Shown here piece after piece: positions 30,669 through 40,441 of a stretch of DNA of 64,000 nt. The DNA is from Mesobacillus subterraneus (lineage in GTDB: Bacteria > Bacillota > Bacilli > Bacillales > Cytobacillaceae). Location: the NCBI RefSeq assembly GCF_020524355.2, contig NZ_CP129019.1:930001-994000 (forward strand), read 5' to 3'. Within the stretch, counting starts at the first letter, position 1. The number at the start of each line of letters is the position of its first letter. Both the position numbers and the translations under genes were made by a program. The notes under the pieces are model-generated. The model was not told where the DNA came from. It was given only the letters and a program-made list of their open reading frames with translations, and did not search any database.

Positions 30669-33304
30669 ATGAAAAAACTGACAGGTGCTGAAATAAGAAA
30701 AATGTATCTTGATTATTTTAAGGAAAAAGGTCACGCAATCGAACCGAGTGCGCCGCTTGTCCCGCATGATGACCCTTCCCTTCTATGGATTAACAGCGGT
30801 GTTGCAACACTTAAAAAGTATTTTGACGGCCGTGTGATCCCGGCAAATCCGCGGATCACAAACGCGCAGAAATCAATCCGTACGAACGATATTGAAAATG
30901 TCGGCAAGACAGCGCGCCACCATACTTTTTTTTGAAATGCTCGGGAACTTCTCGATTGGTGATTATTTCAAGGTGGAAGCAATTGAATTCGCATGGGAAT
31001 TCCTTACGGATGAAAAATGGATCGGCTTTGATCCTGAAAAACTGTCCGTGACAATTCACCCTGAGGACGATGAAGCTTTCCAGATCTGGAAAGAAAAAGT
31101 CGGTGTGCCTGAAGATCGGATCATCCGCTTGGAAGGGAACTTCTGGGATATCGGTGAAGGCCCTAGTGGTCCGAACACGGAAATCTTTTATGACAGAGGC
31201 CCTGAATACGGCAATGACCCTGACGATCCAGAATTGTACCCTGGCGGCGAAAATGACCGTTATTTAGAGGTTTGGAACTTGGTGTTTTCAGAGTTCAACC
31301 ATAATCCTGATGGAACGTATACTCCACTGCCAAAGAAAAATATTGATACAGGCATGGGTCTTGAACGTATGGCTTCTGTTGTCCAGGACGTTCCAACAAA
31401 CTTTGAAACAGATTTGTTCATGCCAATCATCAATGCAACTGAAGAAATCTCCAATGAAAAGTACGGACAGTCCAAGGAGAAGGACGAAGCGTTCAAGGTG
31501 ATCGCAGACCACATTCGTACTGTTGCTTTTGCTGTCGGTGACGGGGCCCTCCCATCAAATGAAGGCCGCGGCTATGTACTTCGCAGATTGTTGCGACGCG
31601 CGGTCCGTTATGCGAAGAAGCTGAACATCAATCGTCCGTTTATGTACGAGCTGGTGCCGGTTGTCGGTGAAATCATGCATGACTTTTATCCAGAGGTAAA
31701 AGAAAAGACAGAATTTATCCAGAAGGTCATTAAGAACGAAGAAGACCGCTTCCATGAAACACTGAACGAAGGCCTTGCCATTCTTTCTGAACTGATCAAG
31801 AAAGAAAAGGAAAAAGGCAGCGGTATGGTGCAGGGCGAGGATGTATTCCGCCTTTATGACACATACGGATTCCCTGTCGAATTAACAGAAGAGTATGCTG
31901 AAGAAGAAGGCTTGAAGGTCGATCATGAAGGCTTTGAAAAAGAAATGGAGCTACAGCGTGAAAGAGCTCGTGCAGCACGACAGGATGTAGGTTCCATGCA
32001 GGTGCAAGGTGGCATTCTTGGTGACATCAAAGAAAGCAGCGAATTCGTCGGTTATGACAATTTTGGAACAAACAGCAAGATTGTTGCATTAGTCAAGAAA
32101 GGCGAGCTTGTTGAGGAAGCGAAAGCAGGTGATGAGATTCATTTCATCCTTGATACTACACCTTTCTATGCAGAAAGTGGCGGCCAGATCGCTGACAAGG
32201 GAACAGTGGAAGCGAATGGCGTTAAGCTATCTGTCAAGGATGTAAAGAAAGCTCCAAACGGACAAAACCTTCACCATGCAGTTGTAGAAGAGGGGACCGT
32301 AACTCAGGACCTTGAAGTGACAGCTAAAGTTGACCAGGAAAACCGTACGAGCATCATCAAGAACCATACTGCAACACACTTGCTCCACCAGGCATTGAAG
32401 GATGTACTGGGAGGTCACGTAAATCAGGCAGGATCACTGGTCGAGCCTGAAAGATTGCGTTTTGACTTCTCTCATTTTGGTCAGGTGACTGCTGAAGAGC
32501 TTGAGCAAGTAGAAGCAATCGTCAACGAAAAAATCTGGAGAAGCATCCAGGTAGAGACTAGCTTCAAACCGATTGCTGAAGCGAAAGAAATGGGCGCGAT
32601 GGCATTATTCGGTGAAAAATACGGAGATATCGTCCGTGTTGTAAAAGTTGGCGACTACAGCCTTGAGCTTTGTGGCGGCTGCCATGTTCCTAATACATCT
32701 GTGATTGGATTGTTCAAGATTGTGTCTGAGGGCGGTATTGGAGCTGGCACAAGAAGGATTGAAGCAGTAACTGGCGAAGCAGCTTACAAAGTGCTTAATG
32801 ATCAAATCAGCATCCTGAAAGAAGCAGCCGCAAAATTAAAGACATCTCCAAAAGAAGTTGCAAACAGAATCGAAACAATGCTTGTTGAAATGAAGCAGCT
32901 TCAGCGTGAAAATGAATCTCTATCAGCAAAATTGGGTAATATTGAAGCAGGAAGCCTTACTTCCAAGGTCAAAGAAGTGAATGGTGTCCAGCTGCTTGCA
33001 GCACGCGTTCAGGCAGCGGATATGAACAGCCTGCGCAATATGGCTGATGACTTGAAGCAAAAGTTAGGTTCAGCTGTCATCCTCCTTGGCATGACCGACG
33101 GCAGCAAAGTGAATCTGATTGCTGCAGTGACAGATGATCTGATTAAGCAAGGGTACCAGGCTGGAAAATTGATCAAGGAAGCAGCGGCAATTTGCGGCGG
33201 AGGCGGCGGAGGCCGTCCGGATATGGGCCCAGGCTGGCGGGAAGGACCCATCAAAACTCGACAATGCGCTTCAATTTGCCGAAGAATGGGTAAAATCAAT
33301 TTGA
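30669..33304 (+). CDS. alaS: Alanyl-tRNA synthetase (two frameshifts)
   Basis: Class II enzyme with editing domain, restored length 877 residues. ATG 30669 after AGGAGG. Intact parts: [37 protein letters not shown], editing-site [12 protein letters not shown] and CGGCH, C-terminal [11 protein letters not shown]. Break 1: T8 at 30926-30933 should be T7, joining [19 protein letters not shown]. Break 2: ATGGGCCC at 33223-33230 should be ATGGCCC, giving [22 protein letters not shown] and a TGA at 33302-33304. An essential gene with normal flanks, so these are almost certainly sequencing errors. Confidence 0.95.
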
Positions 33305-33384
33305 TATACAGCTAAAGTAGTGTAGAATGAAGGTATCTTGAAGAATATTTTACCTGCTATTTTTAAAAAAGTGAGGTGCATTCG

Positions 33385-33654
33385 ATGAGCTCGTTTGACA
33401 AGACGATGAGATTTAATTTTCCCGAAGAGCCTTTTGAGCATGACGCCAATGAAGTACTGCTTCAGGTATATGAAGCCTTACAGGAAAAGGGATATAACCC
33501 GATCAACCAGATCGTCGGATATCTGCTCTCTGGCGACCCGGCCTATATTCCCCGCCATCGGGATGCCCGCAATATCATCCGCAAGCTGGAACGGGATGAA
33601 ATCATTGAGGAACTGGTTAAATCCTATTTAAGGAACCACCGAGAGGGGAAATAA
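33385..33654 (+). CDS. yrzL: IreB family regulatory phosphoprotein YrzL
   Basis: 89 residues, [20 protein letters not shown] 33385 after GTGAGGTG. UPF0297/IreB family: helical dimer phosphorylated by the IreK/PrkC kinase in Enterococcus. It is followed immediately by yrrK (TAA then ATG), the conserved alaS-yrzL-yrrK-yrzB order. Confidence 0.92.
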   Translation: MSSFDKTMRFNFPEEPFEHDANEVLLQVYEALQEKGYNPINQIVGYLLSGDPAYIPRHRDARNIIRKLERDEIIEELVKSYLRNHREGK

Positions 33655-34071
33655 ATGCGTACGATGGGACTGGATGTCGGCTCAAAAACAGTCGGCATTG
33701 CGCTGAGCGATGAACTGGGATGGACTGCTCAGGGACTTGAAACATTGAAAATCAATGAAGAAGAAAATGTGTTTGGTTTCGATGAATTAGGTAAAATAAT
33801 AAAAGAGTACGAAGTCGGCAAAGTTGTCGTCGGGCTGCCTAAAAACATGAACGGCAGTATTGGCCCGCGCGGAGAGGCCAGCCAATTCTTTGCCCGTGAA
33901 TTGGAGGAAAGGTTCGGCGTGCCTGTCATCCTCTGGGACGAGCGTTTGACGACAGTGGCTGCCGAGCGGGTTTTGCTCGAGGCAGACGTAAGCCGAAAAA
34001 AGCGCAAAAAGGTCATTGATAAAATGGCAGCAATGATGATTCTACAAGGCTATCTAAACAGCCAAAACTAA
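33655..34071 (+). CDS. yrrK: RuvX/YqgF-type Holliday junction resolvase-like protein YrrK
   Basis: 138 residues with RNase H fold: [20 protein letters not shown] opens with the first catalytic Asp; [11 protein letters not shown], and [14 protein letters not shown] with the second acidic set. The family is implicated in pre-16S rRNA 5' end processing. The ATG directly abuts the yrzL stop. Confidence 0.93.
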   Translation: MRTMGLDVGSKTVGIALSDELGWTAQGLETLKINEEENVFGFDELGKIIKEYEVGKVVVGLPKNMNGSIGPRGEASQFFARELEERFGVPVILWDERLTTVAAERVLLEADVSRKKRKKVIDKMAAMMILQGYLNSQN

Positions 34072-34087
34072 ATTGAGGTGACTACAC

Positions 34088-34375
34088 ATGGATCACGGCG
34101 AAAACAACATTACAGTAGTAGACGAAAACGGCAACGAACAACTATGCGAAGTACTTTTCACATTTGACTCCGAAGAGTTCGGAAAGTCATATGTGCTCTA
34201 CTATCCAGTAGGTGCAGAGGATAATGATGAGGAAGACATCGAAATCCACGCATCAGCATTCACCCCATCAGAAGATAACGAAGATGGCGAATTGATGCCA
34301 ATCGAAACTGACGCAGAATGGGACATGATCGAGGAAATGCTAGAAACTTTCCTTGCTGAGCAGGACGAAGAATAA
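34088..34375 (+). CDS. yrzB: DUF1292 protein YrzB
   Basis: 95 residues, very acidic ([21 protein letters not shown]). ATG 34088 after GAGGTGA, 16 bp behind yrrK. Conserved partner of yrzL-yrrK; function unknown. Confidence 0.9.
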   Translation: MDHGENNITVVDENGNEQLCEVLFTFDSEEFGKSYVLYYPVGAEDNDEEDIEIHASAFTPSEDNEDGELMPIETDAEWDMIEEMLETFLAEQDEE

Positions 34376-34389
34376 AAAAATAGACTATA

Positions 34390-34428
34390 AGGATCGGGCG
34401 CTTGAAGCCCGGTCCTTATTTTTTTTAC
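34390..34428 (+). terminator. Terminator after yrzB
   Basis: AAGGATCGGGC / GCCCGGTCCTT stem with ATTTTTTT. Confidence 0.85.
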
Positions 34429-34440
34429 TGACTTATCAGA

Positions 34441-34545
34441 CTATCGGACAAACAGAAGTCAGAATGAGTGAGAAGTGTTCGATAGAAGGGCTCTATCGGA
34501 CAAACAGAAGTCAGAATGCGCAAGAAGTGTCCGATAGGCAGGACC
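34441..34545. repeat. Two 52-bp units, family A in the opposite orientation
   Basis: CTATCGGACAAACAGAAGTC occurs at 34441 and again at 34493, exactly 52 bp apart. Each is closed by TGTTCGATAG or TGTCCGATAG, the arm complementary to CTATCGGACA. Reverse-complemented, it matches the 17.9-18.2 kb array (TTTGTCCGATAGAGCCCTTC). Non-coding, just after the yrzB terminator. Confidence 0.85.
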
Positions 34546-34739
34546 TCTCCACTGCTGCATGTGTCGCCCGCTTACACAACTAGTAATGTTGTCGAATTAT
34601 TAGTTTATTTGTCGTTGTGAGTATTTTTTCGTAATTATTTGCAAACAGAAATAGAAAATATAGTATAATGGGTCGAGATGTGATAAAAGAGAGTATCCAG
34701 TGAAGTTAGCATTGTCATTGTTATCTGGAGGGGGAACTT

Positions 34740-35882
34740 ATGTCTGACGAAAAAAATATAAAAACCGATAAAAAGAAGCTGATCGCCGAGAAGTTAGTCG
34801 AGCAGCAAAAGGAAGCGAGAATCGTGAGAAAGATTGTCTTCATCACCTCAATCATGGCAATTCTGCTTATTGGGGCGATTGGCGGGGGCGGCTATTACTA
34901 TATTAAAGAAGCCCTGAAGCCGGTGGATGAAAACAGCAAGAAAACAGTCGATGTCAATATCCCGATAGGATCATCAACAACTGGAATCGGACAGATTCTC
35001 GAAGATCAAGGGATTATCAGGGATGCTAGAGTCTTTAAATATTATGTGAAATTTAAGAACGAAGCGGGTTTTATGGCTGGAGATTATAAAATGAAACCTT
35101 CCATGACGCTTCCTGAAATCATCACAAGCCTGAAAACCGGTAAGGTCATGCAAGAGGTTGTCATGAAAATAACAATTCCCGAGGGCAAGCAATTAAAGCA
35201 GATTGCTGGAATCATTGCCGAAAAGACACAGCAAAACGAAGATGAAATTTTCAAACAGCTGAATGATAAAGAGTTCATCACGAAAATGATGGGAAGATAT
35301 CCTGACGTCCTGACGGAAGACATTTTAAAAGAAAATGTGAAATATCCGCTAGAAGGCTATTTGTTCCCGGCAACTTATCCTTTCTATTCTGAAAAGCCAA
35401 CGGTTGAGGAAATCGTTACGGTCATGCTGACTAAGACCAAGGAAGTACTCGGTGAATTCAGCGGTCAGATGGAAGAAAAAGAAATGACGACTCATGAATT
35501 GATGACGATGGCATCACTCATTGAAGAAGAAGCGACGAAAAAAGTTGACCGCGATAAAATCGCTAGTGTCTTCTATAATCGCCTTGAAGACGGAATGATG
35601 TTGCAAACAGACCCGACTGTACTATATGCGCATGGAGAACATAAAGATCGGGTTTTCTACAAGGACCTTGAAATCGATGACCCTTATAATACCTATAAAA
35701 TCCAAGGTTTGCCGCCAGTCCCGATTGCCAATCCAGGCATAATGTCGATTGAAGCCGCTCTGGCACCTGCGGACACGGATGATATGTATTTCCTTGCAAC
35801 GTCTACTGGAGATGTGCTCTTCTCTAAAACACTTGCAGAACATAATCGCAAAGTGAACGAACATATCACAAACAAAAAATAA
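34740..35882 (+). CDS. mltG: Endolytic murein transglycosylase MltG (YrrL)
   Basis: 380 residues: cytosolic N-terminus, one membrane helix (residues about 33-57), LysM-like subdomain and YceG catalytic domain. Catalytic Glu in LMTMASLIEEEATKKVDRDKIASVFYNRL; NTYKIQGLPPVPIANPG and the C-terminal YFLATSTGDVLFSKTLAEHN are family motifs. It cuts nascent glycan strands and sets their length. ATG 34740 after GGAGGGGG. Confidence 0.94.
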   Translation: MSDEKNIKTDKKKLIAEKLVEQQKEARIVRKIVFITSIMAILLIGAIGGGGYYYIKEALKPVDENSKKTVDVNIPIGSSTTGIGQILEDQGIIRDARVFKYYVKFKNEAGFMAGDYKMKPSMTLPEIITSLKTGKVMQEVVMKITIPEGKQLKQIAGIIAEKTQQNEDEIFKQLNDKEFITKMMGRYPDVLTEDILKENVKYPLEGYLFPATYPFYSEKPTVEEIVTVMLTKTKEVLGEFSGQMEEKEMTTHELMTMASLIEEEATKKVDRDKIASVFYNRLEDGMMLQTDPTVLYAHGEHKDRVFYKDLEIDDPYNTYKIQGLPPVPIANPGIMSIEAALAPADTDDMYFLATSTGDVLFSKTLAEHNRKVNEHITNKK

Positions 35883-35893
35883 CAGTAATTTAA

Positions 35894-35926
35894 AGGGAAA
35901 TGCAGAAAGATTAGCATTTCCCTTCT
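35894..35926 (+). terminator. mltG terminator
   Basis: AAGGGAAATGC / GCATTTCCCTT stem then CTTATT. Confidence 0.8.
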
Positions 35927-35982
35927 TATTGTGATAAAATAATACAAGTGTTTTTTCTAGGTCAAAATAGCATTTTACTGTC

Positions 35983-36124
35983 TAGCGAAGGCTCTTTATT
36001 GGAGCTTTTATGTATTTGATAGCGTGTATTGCAGAAGTAGGAGTTGCGGCTTTCAGCGTTTGAACCTGTAGGGCAACATTGCCTGGCGGTGTCCCCTCTT
36101 AACCTGTGAACGCTATTTTTTTCA
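35983..36124 (+). ncRNA. Structured leader or small RNA upstream of trmR
   Basis: The 308-bp gap between mltG and trmR is not empty. AAGGCTC/GAGCTTT forms a first hairpin (about 35988-36010). CAGCGTT (36054-36060) pairs with AACGCTAT (36109-36116), enclosing AGGG/CCCT and ACATTG/CGGTGT, and is followed by seven T: an intrinsic terminator. AACGCTAT can instead pair with ATAGCGT (36019-36025). AACCTGT occurs on both sides of the internal loop. I do not recognise an Rfam family. It may be an attenuator for the tRNA-modification operon or a separate small RNA. Confidence 0.4.
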
Positions 36125-36190
36125 TGCTCTGACAGTCATTCATATACCTACTCTGGCTGAGAGATAGCCTTTGAATAGAGGTGAAGCAGC

Positions 36191-36830
36191 TTGCTTAGTC
36201 AAGAGCTGCAAAATTATATAGATTCTTTAATACAGCCCAGGAATGGCCTCCTTACTGAGATGGAGGAATATGCAGACCAAAATGGAGTCCCGATCATGGA
36301 GCCATCAGGTATTGAAACGTTGCTTCAGCTTTTGAGAATCCAGCAGCCAGAAGCGATTCTGGAAGTAGGAACTGCAATTGGCTATTCCGCGTTAAGGATG
36401 GCGTACGCCAATCCTCAAACAAAAATTGTCACTTTGGAACGTGATGAGGAACGTTTTAATCTCGCCCTTGATTATATTCAGAGGGCAGACATGCAGGAAC
36501 GGATTGTCCAAATCTGTGGAGACGCGCTTGAACTGGAAGAAGAAGTTGCCAGACATGGTCCGTTTGACGCCATTTTCATTGATGCGGCAAAAGGCCAATA
36601 TAAGCGCTTTTTCGAAATGTACTCCCAGGTATTTAAAACCAGCAGGAATGATCATTACGGATAATGTCCTTTTTAAAGGGCTTGTATATAATCAGGAAGC
36701 GGATAGCAGAAGACTTCGCAGCCTGGTTAAAAAAATAGACGAATTCAACCGCTGGCTCACAGCTAATCAGGAGTATGATACAGTCATCCTTCCGATTGGC
36801 GATGGCATAGCGGTTAGTAAGAAGAGGTGA
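36191..36830 (+). CDS. trmR: tRNA 5-hydroxyuridine methyltransferase TrmR (YrrM); one frameshift
   Basis: SAM-dependent O-methyltransferase (MTF-3 class) that makes mo5U34 from ho5U34 in B. subtilis tRNA. TTG 36191 after GAGGTGAA. SAM site ILEVGTAIGYSALRMA, acidic loop VTLERDEERF, and IFIDAAKGQY are clear. The frame slips at 36632-36638 (TTTAAAA, one base too many); repair joins YSQVFKPAGMIITDNVLFKG. Restored length is 212 residues. A homopolymer miscall is likely. Confidence 0.9.
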
Positions 36831-36835
36831 ACGGA

Positions 36836-37765
36836 ATGAATAAACCTGAATTATTGGTAACACCAAAGAGTGTTGAGGATATTATTCCACTGGCTGAGGC
36901 AGGCGCGGATGCCTTCTTGATTGGTGAACAGAAATTCGGCTTGCGTCTCGCTGGAGAGTTTAACCGTGAAGACGTAAAACAGGCAATCGAACTGGCTCAT
37001 TCAAAAGGCAAGAAAGTGTACGTCGCAATGAACGCGTTGTTCCACAATGAAAAAGTGGACTTGCTTGGTGATTACCTTACTTTCTTAAAAGATGTGAATG
37101 CGGATGGAGTTACATTCGGCGACCCTGCTTTATTGATGGCCGCAAAGGAATATGCCCCTGAGATGAAGCTTCATTGGAGCACGGAAATTACAGGAACGAA
37201 CTGGTATACTTGCAACTATTGGGGCAGGAAGGGTGCAAAACGTGCCGTTCTTGCAAGAGAAATAAATATGGACGCGATCGTTGAGATCAAGGAAAATGCC
37301 GAGGTTGAAGTCGAGGTACAGGTTCACGGAATGATGAACATGTTCCAGTCGAAACGCCCATTGCTCGGTCATTACTTTGAATATCAAGGCAAGGCGCTTG
37401 AAGTTGAAAACCGCAAACAAGAACGCAATATGTTTCTTCATGATAAAGAGCGAGAAAATAAATACCCAATTTTCGAAGATGAAAATGGCACACATATCAT
37501 GAGTCCTAATGATATTTGCATAATTGACGAACTAACGGAGCTTGTGGAAGCTGGAATCGATTCTTTTAAAATTGACGGCATTCTGAAGAGCCCTGAATAT
37601 ATCCTGGAAGTTACTAAGCTTTATCGCAAAGCGATTGACTTGGCTGTTGAAGATCCAGACCAATACGACGAAGATAAAGACGGCTTGCTTGAAGCAGCGG
37701 AAGAACTGCAGCCGCATAACCGCCCACTTGATACAGGATTCTTTTTCAAAGAGACGGTTTATTAA
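36836..37765 (+). CDS. trhP1: U32-family tRNA hydroxylation protein TrhP1 (YrrN)
   Basis: 309 residues, ATG 36836 after GAGGTGA, overlapping context of trmR's stop. Peptidase U32 family by sequence (ELLVTPKSVEDIIPLAEAGADAFLIG). B. subtilis YrrN and YrrO are known to be needed for ho5U34 formation, the step before TrmR, so the old peptidase label is misleading. Operon trmR-trhP1-trhP2-udk. Confidence 0.88.
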   Translation: MNKPELLVTPKSVEDIIPLAEAGADAFLIGEQKFGLRLAGEFNREDVKQAIELAHSKGKKVYVAMNALFHNEKVDLLGDYLTFLKDVNADGVTFGDPALLMAAKEYAPEMKLHWSTEITGTNWYTCNYWGRKGAKRAVLAREINMDAIVEIKENAEVEVEVQVHGMMNMFQSKRPLLGHYFEYQGKALEVENRKQERNMFLHDKERENKYPIFEDENGTHIMSPNDICIIDELTELVEAGIDSFKIDGILKSPEYILEVTKLYRKAIDLAVEDPDQYDEDKDGLLEAAEELQPHNRPLDTGFFFKETVY

Positions 37766-37792
37766 CAGTATGAACTATGAGGAGGTTGCGTA

Positions 37793-39061
37793 ATGGCAGC
37801 AGTAGCAGATAATATCTCGCAAATTGTTGACGGGAAGCGTGTAATTGTGAAAAAACCAGAACTGCTTGCTCCAGCCGGTAATCTTGAAAAACTTAAGATT
37901 GCCGTACAATATGGTGCAGATGCCGTCTTCATCGGCGGGCAGGAATATGGTTTGCGCTCAAACGCTGATAATTTTACATTTGAAGAGATGAAGGAAGGCG
38001 TGGAGTTCGCCAAGAAGTATGGTGCGAAAATCTATGTCACAACAAACATTTTTGCACATAATGAAAATATTGAGGGTCTTGAAGACTATCTCTTAGGATT
38101 GAAAGGAGCTGGCGTGCACGGTATCATCGTCGCTGATCCTCTGATCATTGAAACTTGCCGCAGGGTAGCTCCGGAGATCGAGGTACATTTAAGCACACAG
38201 CAATCCCTATCAAACTGGAAAGCTGTCCAGTTCTGGAAGGAAGAAGGTCTCGAGCGTGTCGTTCTTGCTCGTGAAACAAGTGCGGATGAAATTAAGGAAA
38301 TGAAGGAAAAAGTAGATATCGAGATCGAAACCTTCATACATGGAGCTATGTGTATCGCATACTCAGGCCGCTGTACATTGAGCAATCATATGACAGCACG
38401 CGATTCGAACCGCGGCGGCTGCTGCCAGTCTTGCCGCTGGGATTATGACTTGTACACACTTGAAGGAAATGAAGAAAACGCCCTTTTTGCTGAAGGGGAC
38501 TCTCCATTTGCGATGAGCCCAAAGGATCTTAAACTTATCGAATCGATTCCTCGTATGATCGAATTGGGAATTGATAGTCTGAAAATTGAAGGACGAATGA
38601 AGTCTATCCACTATATTGCGACTGTAGTCAGCGTCTACCGAAAAGTGATTGATGCGTATTGTGCAGACCCTGAAAACTTCGTCATCAAGCAGGAATGGCT
38701 TGAGGAATTGGACAAATGTGCGAATCGTGAAACAGCAACTGCCTTCTTTGAGGGAGTTCCTGGGTATAAAGAGCAAATGTTTGGAAACCATAGCAAAAAG
38801 ACAACTTTCGATTTTGCCGGCCTTGTGCTTGATTACGATGCTGAGACGCAAATGGTAACACTTCAGCAAAGAAATTACTTCAAGCCAGGCGACGAGGTTG
38901 AATTCTTTGGACCAGAAATCGAGAACTTCACTCATGTCGTTGAGAAGATTTGGGATGAAGATGGCAATGAGCTGGATGTAGCCCGCCATCCTTTACAAGT
39001 CGTCAAGTTCAAGATGGACAAGCCTGTTTACCCAAATAACATGATGCGGAAGGAGAAGTAA
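37793..39061 (+). CDS. trhP2: U32-family tRNA hydroxylation protein TrhP2 (YrrO)
   Basis: 422 residues, ATG 37793 after GAGGAGG. U32 signature EIETFIHGAMCIAYSGRCTLSNH with further cysteines in RGGCCQSCRW, suggestive of an Fe-S or metal site. The C-terminal extension (VTLQQRNYFKPGDEVEFFGP) is a small beta-barrel. It works with TrhP1 in prephenate-dependent ho5U34 synthesis, by homology. Confidence 0.92.
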   Translation: MAAVADNISQIVDGKRVIVKKPELLAPAGNLEKLKIAVQYGADAVFIGGQEYGLRSNADNFTFEEMKEGVEFAKKYGAKIYVTTNIFAHNENIEGLEDYLLGLKGAGVHGIIVADPLIIETCRRVAPEIEVHLSTQQSLSNWKAVQFWKEEGLERVVLARETSADEIKEMKEKVDIEIETFIHGAMCIAYSGRCTLSNHMTARDSNRGGCCQSCRWDYDLYTLEGNEENALFAEGDSPFAMSPKDLKLIESIPRMIELGIDSLKIEGRMKSIHYIATVVSVYRKVIDAYCADPENFVIKQEWLEELDKCANRETATAFFEGVPGYKEQMFGNHSKKTTFDFAGLVLDYDAETQMVTLQQRNYFKPGDEVEFFGPEIENFTHVVEKIWDEDGNELDVARHPLQVVKFKMDKPVYPNNMMRKEK

Positions 39062-39065
39062 ATAA

Positions 39066-39701
39066 ATGGCCCGCAAACCTGTTGTAATTGGTGTAGCCGG
39101 CGGATCCGGCTCAGGAAAGACAAGTGTAACGAAAGCAATTTTCGATAGCTTTAAGAGCCAATCAATCCTGATGATTGAACAAGACTACTACTATAAAGAC
39201 CAAAGTCATCTTCCAATGGAAGAGCGTTTAAAGACAAACTATGACCACCCACTGGCATTTGATAATGACCTTTTGATAGATCATATCAAAACGCTGCTTC
39301 GCCACGAGGAGATTAATAAGCCTGTTTATGATTATGCGATCCATACAAGGTCAAGCGAAGTTGTCCATGTTGAACCAAAAGACGTGATCATTCTTGAAGG
39401 CATCCTGATTCTTGAAGATGAGAGACTGCGCAACTTGATGGATATCAAACTTTATGTCGATACAGATGCTGATTTACGGATCATCCGCAGGCTGCTGCGT
39501 GACATAAAAGAGCGTGGACGTTCAATGGACTCTGTCATCGAACAATACGTGAATGTTGTCAGGCCGATGCATAACCAGTTCATCGAGCCAACAAAGCGTT
39601 ATGCGGATGTCATCATCCCTGAGGGAGGCCACAATCACGTGGCGATTGACCTGATGGTAACAAAAATTCAAACAATTCTTGAACAAAAATCATTTTTGTG
39701 A
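39066..39701 (+). CDS. udk: Uridine kinase
   Basis: 211 residues, full length. P-loop [40 protein letters not shown], and [14 protein letters not shown]. Phosphorylates uridine and cytidine in pyrimidine salvage. It begins 4 bp after trhP2. Confidence 0.96.
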   Translation: MARKPVVIGVAGGSGSGKTSVTKAIFDSFKSQSILMIEQDYYYKDQSHLPMEERLKTNYDHPLAFDNDLLIDHIKTLLRHEEINKPVYDYAIHTRSSEVVHVEPKDVIILEGILILEDERLRNLMDIKLYVDTDADLRIIRRLLRDIKERGRSMDSVIEQYVNVVRPMHNQFIEPTKRYADVIIPEGGHNHVAIDLMVTKIQTILEQKSFL

Positions 39702-39725
39702 CACAATAGCATAGATAATGTGGAC

Positions 39726-39757
39726 ATGGAAGTACTTGAATAAAGTGCTTCCTTTTG
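39726..39757 (+). terminator. udk terminator
   Basis: GGAAGTACTT / AAGTGCTTCC stem then TTTTG. Confidence 0.75.
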
Positions 39758-39907
39758 TCCAGAGAGAAATAAATGGCCTGAAATGGCTCTATTTAAAATG
39801 CGCGCCCTGGTGAAGGACGCGCTCCTGTATATTTTTCAGGATACATAATATAATAGTACACAATCTATTTTTTGGGGAATTGTGAAGACTAGAAGGAGTG
39901 AAGTATT

Positions 39908-40384
39908 TTGGCTACAGAAAAAGTTTTTCCTATGACACAGGCTGGAAAAGAAAAGCTGGAACATGAATTGGAACAGTTAAAAACGGTAAAACGTAAAGAA
40001 GTTGTTGAGAGAATCAAGATCGCGCGCAGCTTTGGTGACCTATCAGAGAACTCTGAGTATGATTCAGCCAAAGAAGAGCAAGCCTTTGTTGAAGGCCGTA
40101 TCACGACTCTTGAAAATATGATTCGCAATGCAAAGATCATCCAGGAAGATGAAGTTAGCACAGATGCAGTCAGCCTTGGCCGCACAGTGACTTTTGTCGA
40201 GCTTCCTGATGGGGATGAGGAATCGTATACAATCGTAGGAAGTGCTGAAGCAGACCCGTTTGATGGTAAAATTTCAAACGATTCTCCAATTGCTAAAAGC
40301 TTGATGGGCAAGAAGGTTGGAGATGAAGTGACTGTCCAGACTCCTGGCGGCGAAATGAACGTCCGCATTACCACAATTAAGTAA
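39908..40384 (+). CDS. greA: Transcription elongation factor GreA
   Basis: 158 residues, TTG 39908 after AAGGAGTGAAG. N-terminal coiled-coil hairpin with the acidic tip [18 protein letters not shown] and C-terminal FKBP-like domain ([23 protein letters not shown]). Restarts backtracked RNA polymerase. Confidence 0.96.
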   Translation: MATEKVFPMTQAGKEKLEHELEQLKTVKRKEVVERIKIARSFGDLSENSEYDSAKEEQAFVEGRITTLENMIRNAKIIQEDEVSTDAVSLGRTVTFVELPDGDEESYTIVGSAEADPFDGKISNDSPIAKSLMGKKVGDEVTVQTPGGEMNVRITTIK

Positions 40385-40407
40385 GTACCTTATGTTTGAA
40401 ATATCAG

Positions 40408-40441
40408 CACCTCGTCAACACTTTTGACGAGGTGTTTTTTT
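40408..40441 (+). terminator. greA terminator whose 3' arm contains the pbpI ribosome site
   Basis: CACCTCGTC (40408-40416) pairs with GACGAGGTG (40426-40434), followed by seven T and then directly the ATG of pbpI at 40442. GAGGTG is the only ribosome site for pbpI, so the hairpin that ends greA transcripts would also hide pbpI translation in read-through mRNA. Confidence 0.8.

Noticed and set aside
38363..38989. 208-codon minus-strand ORF inside trhP2
   Set aside because: Antisense shadow; the cysteine-rich stretch reflects the sense strand.
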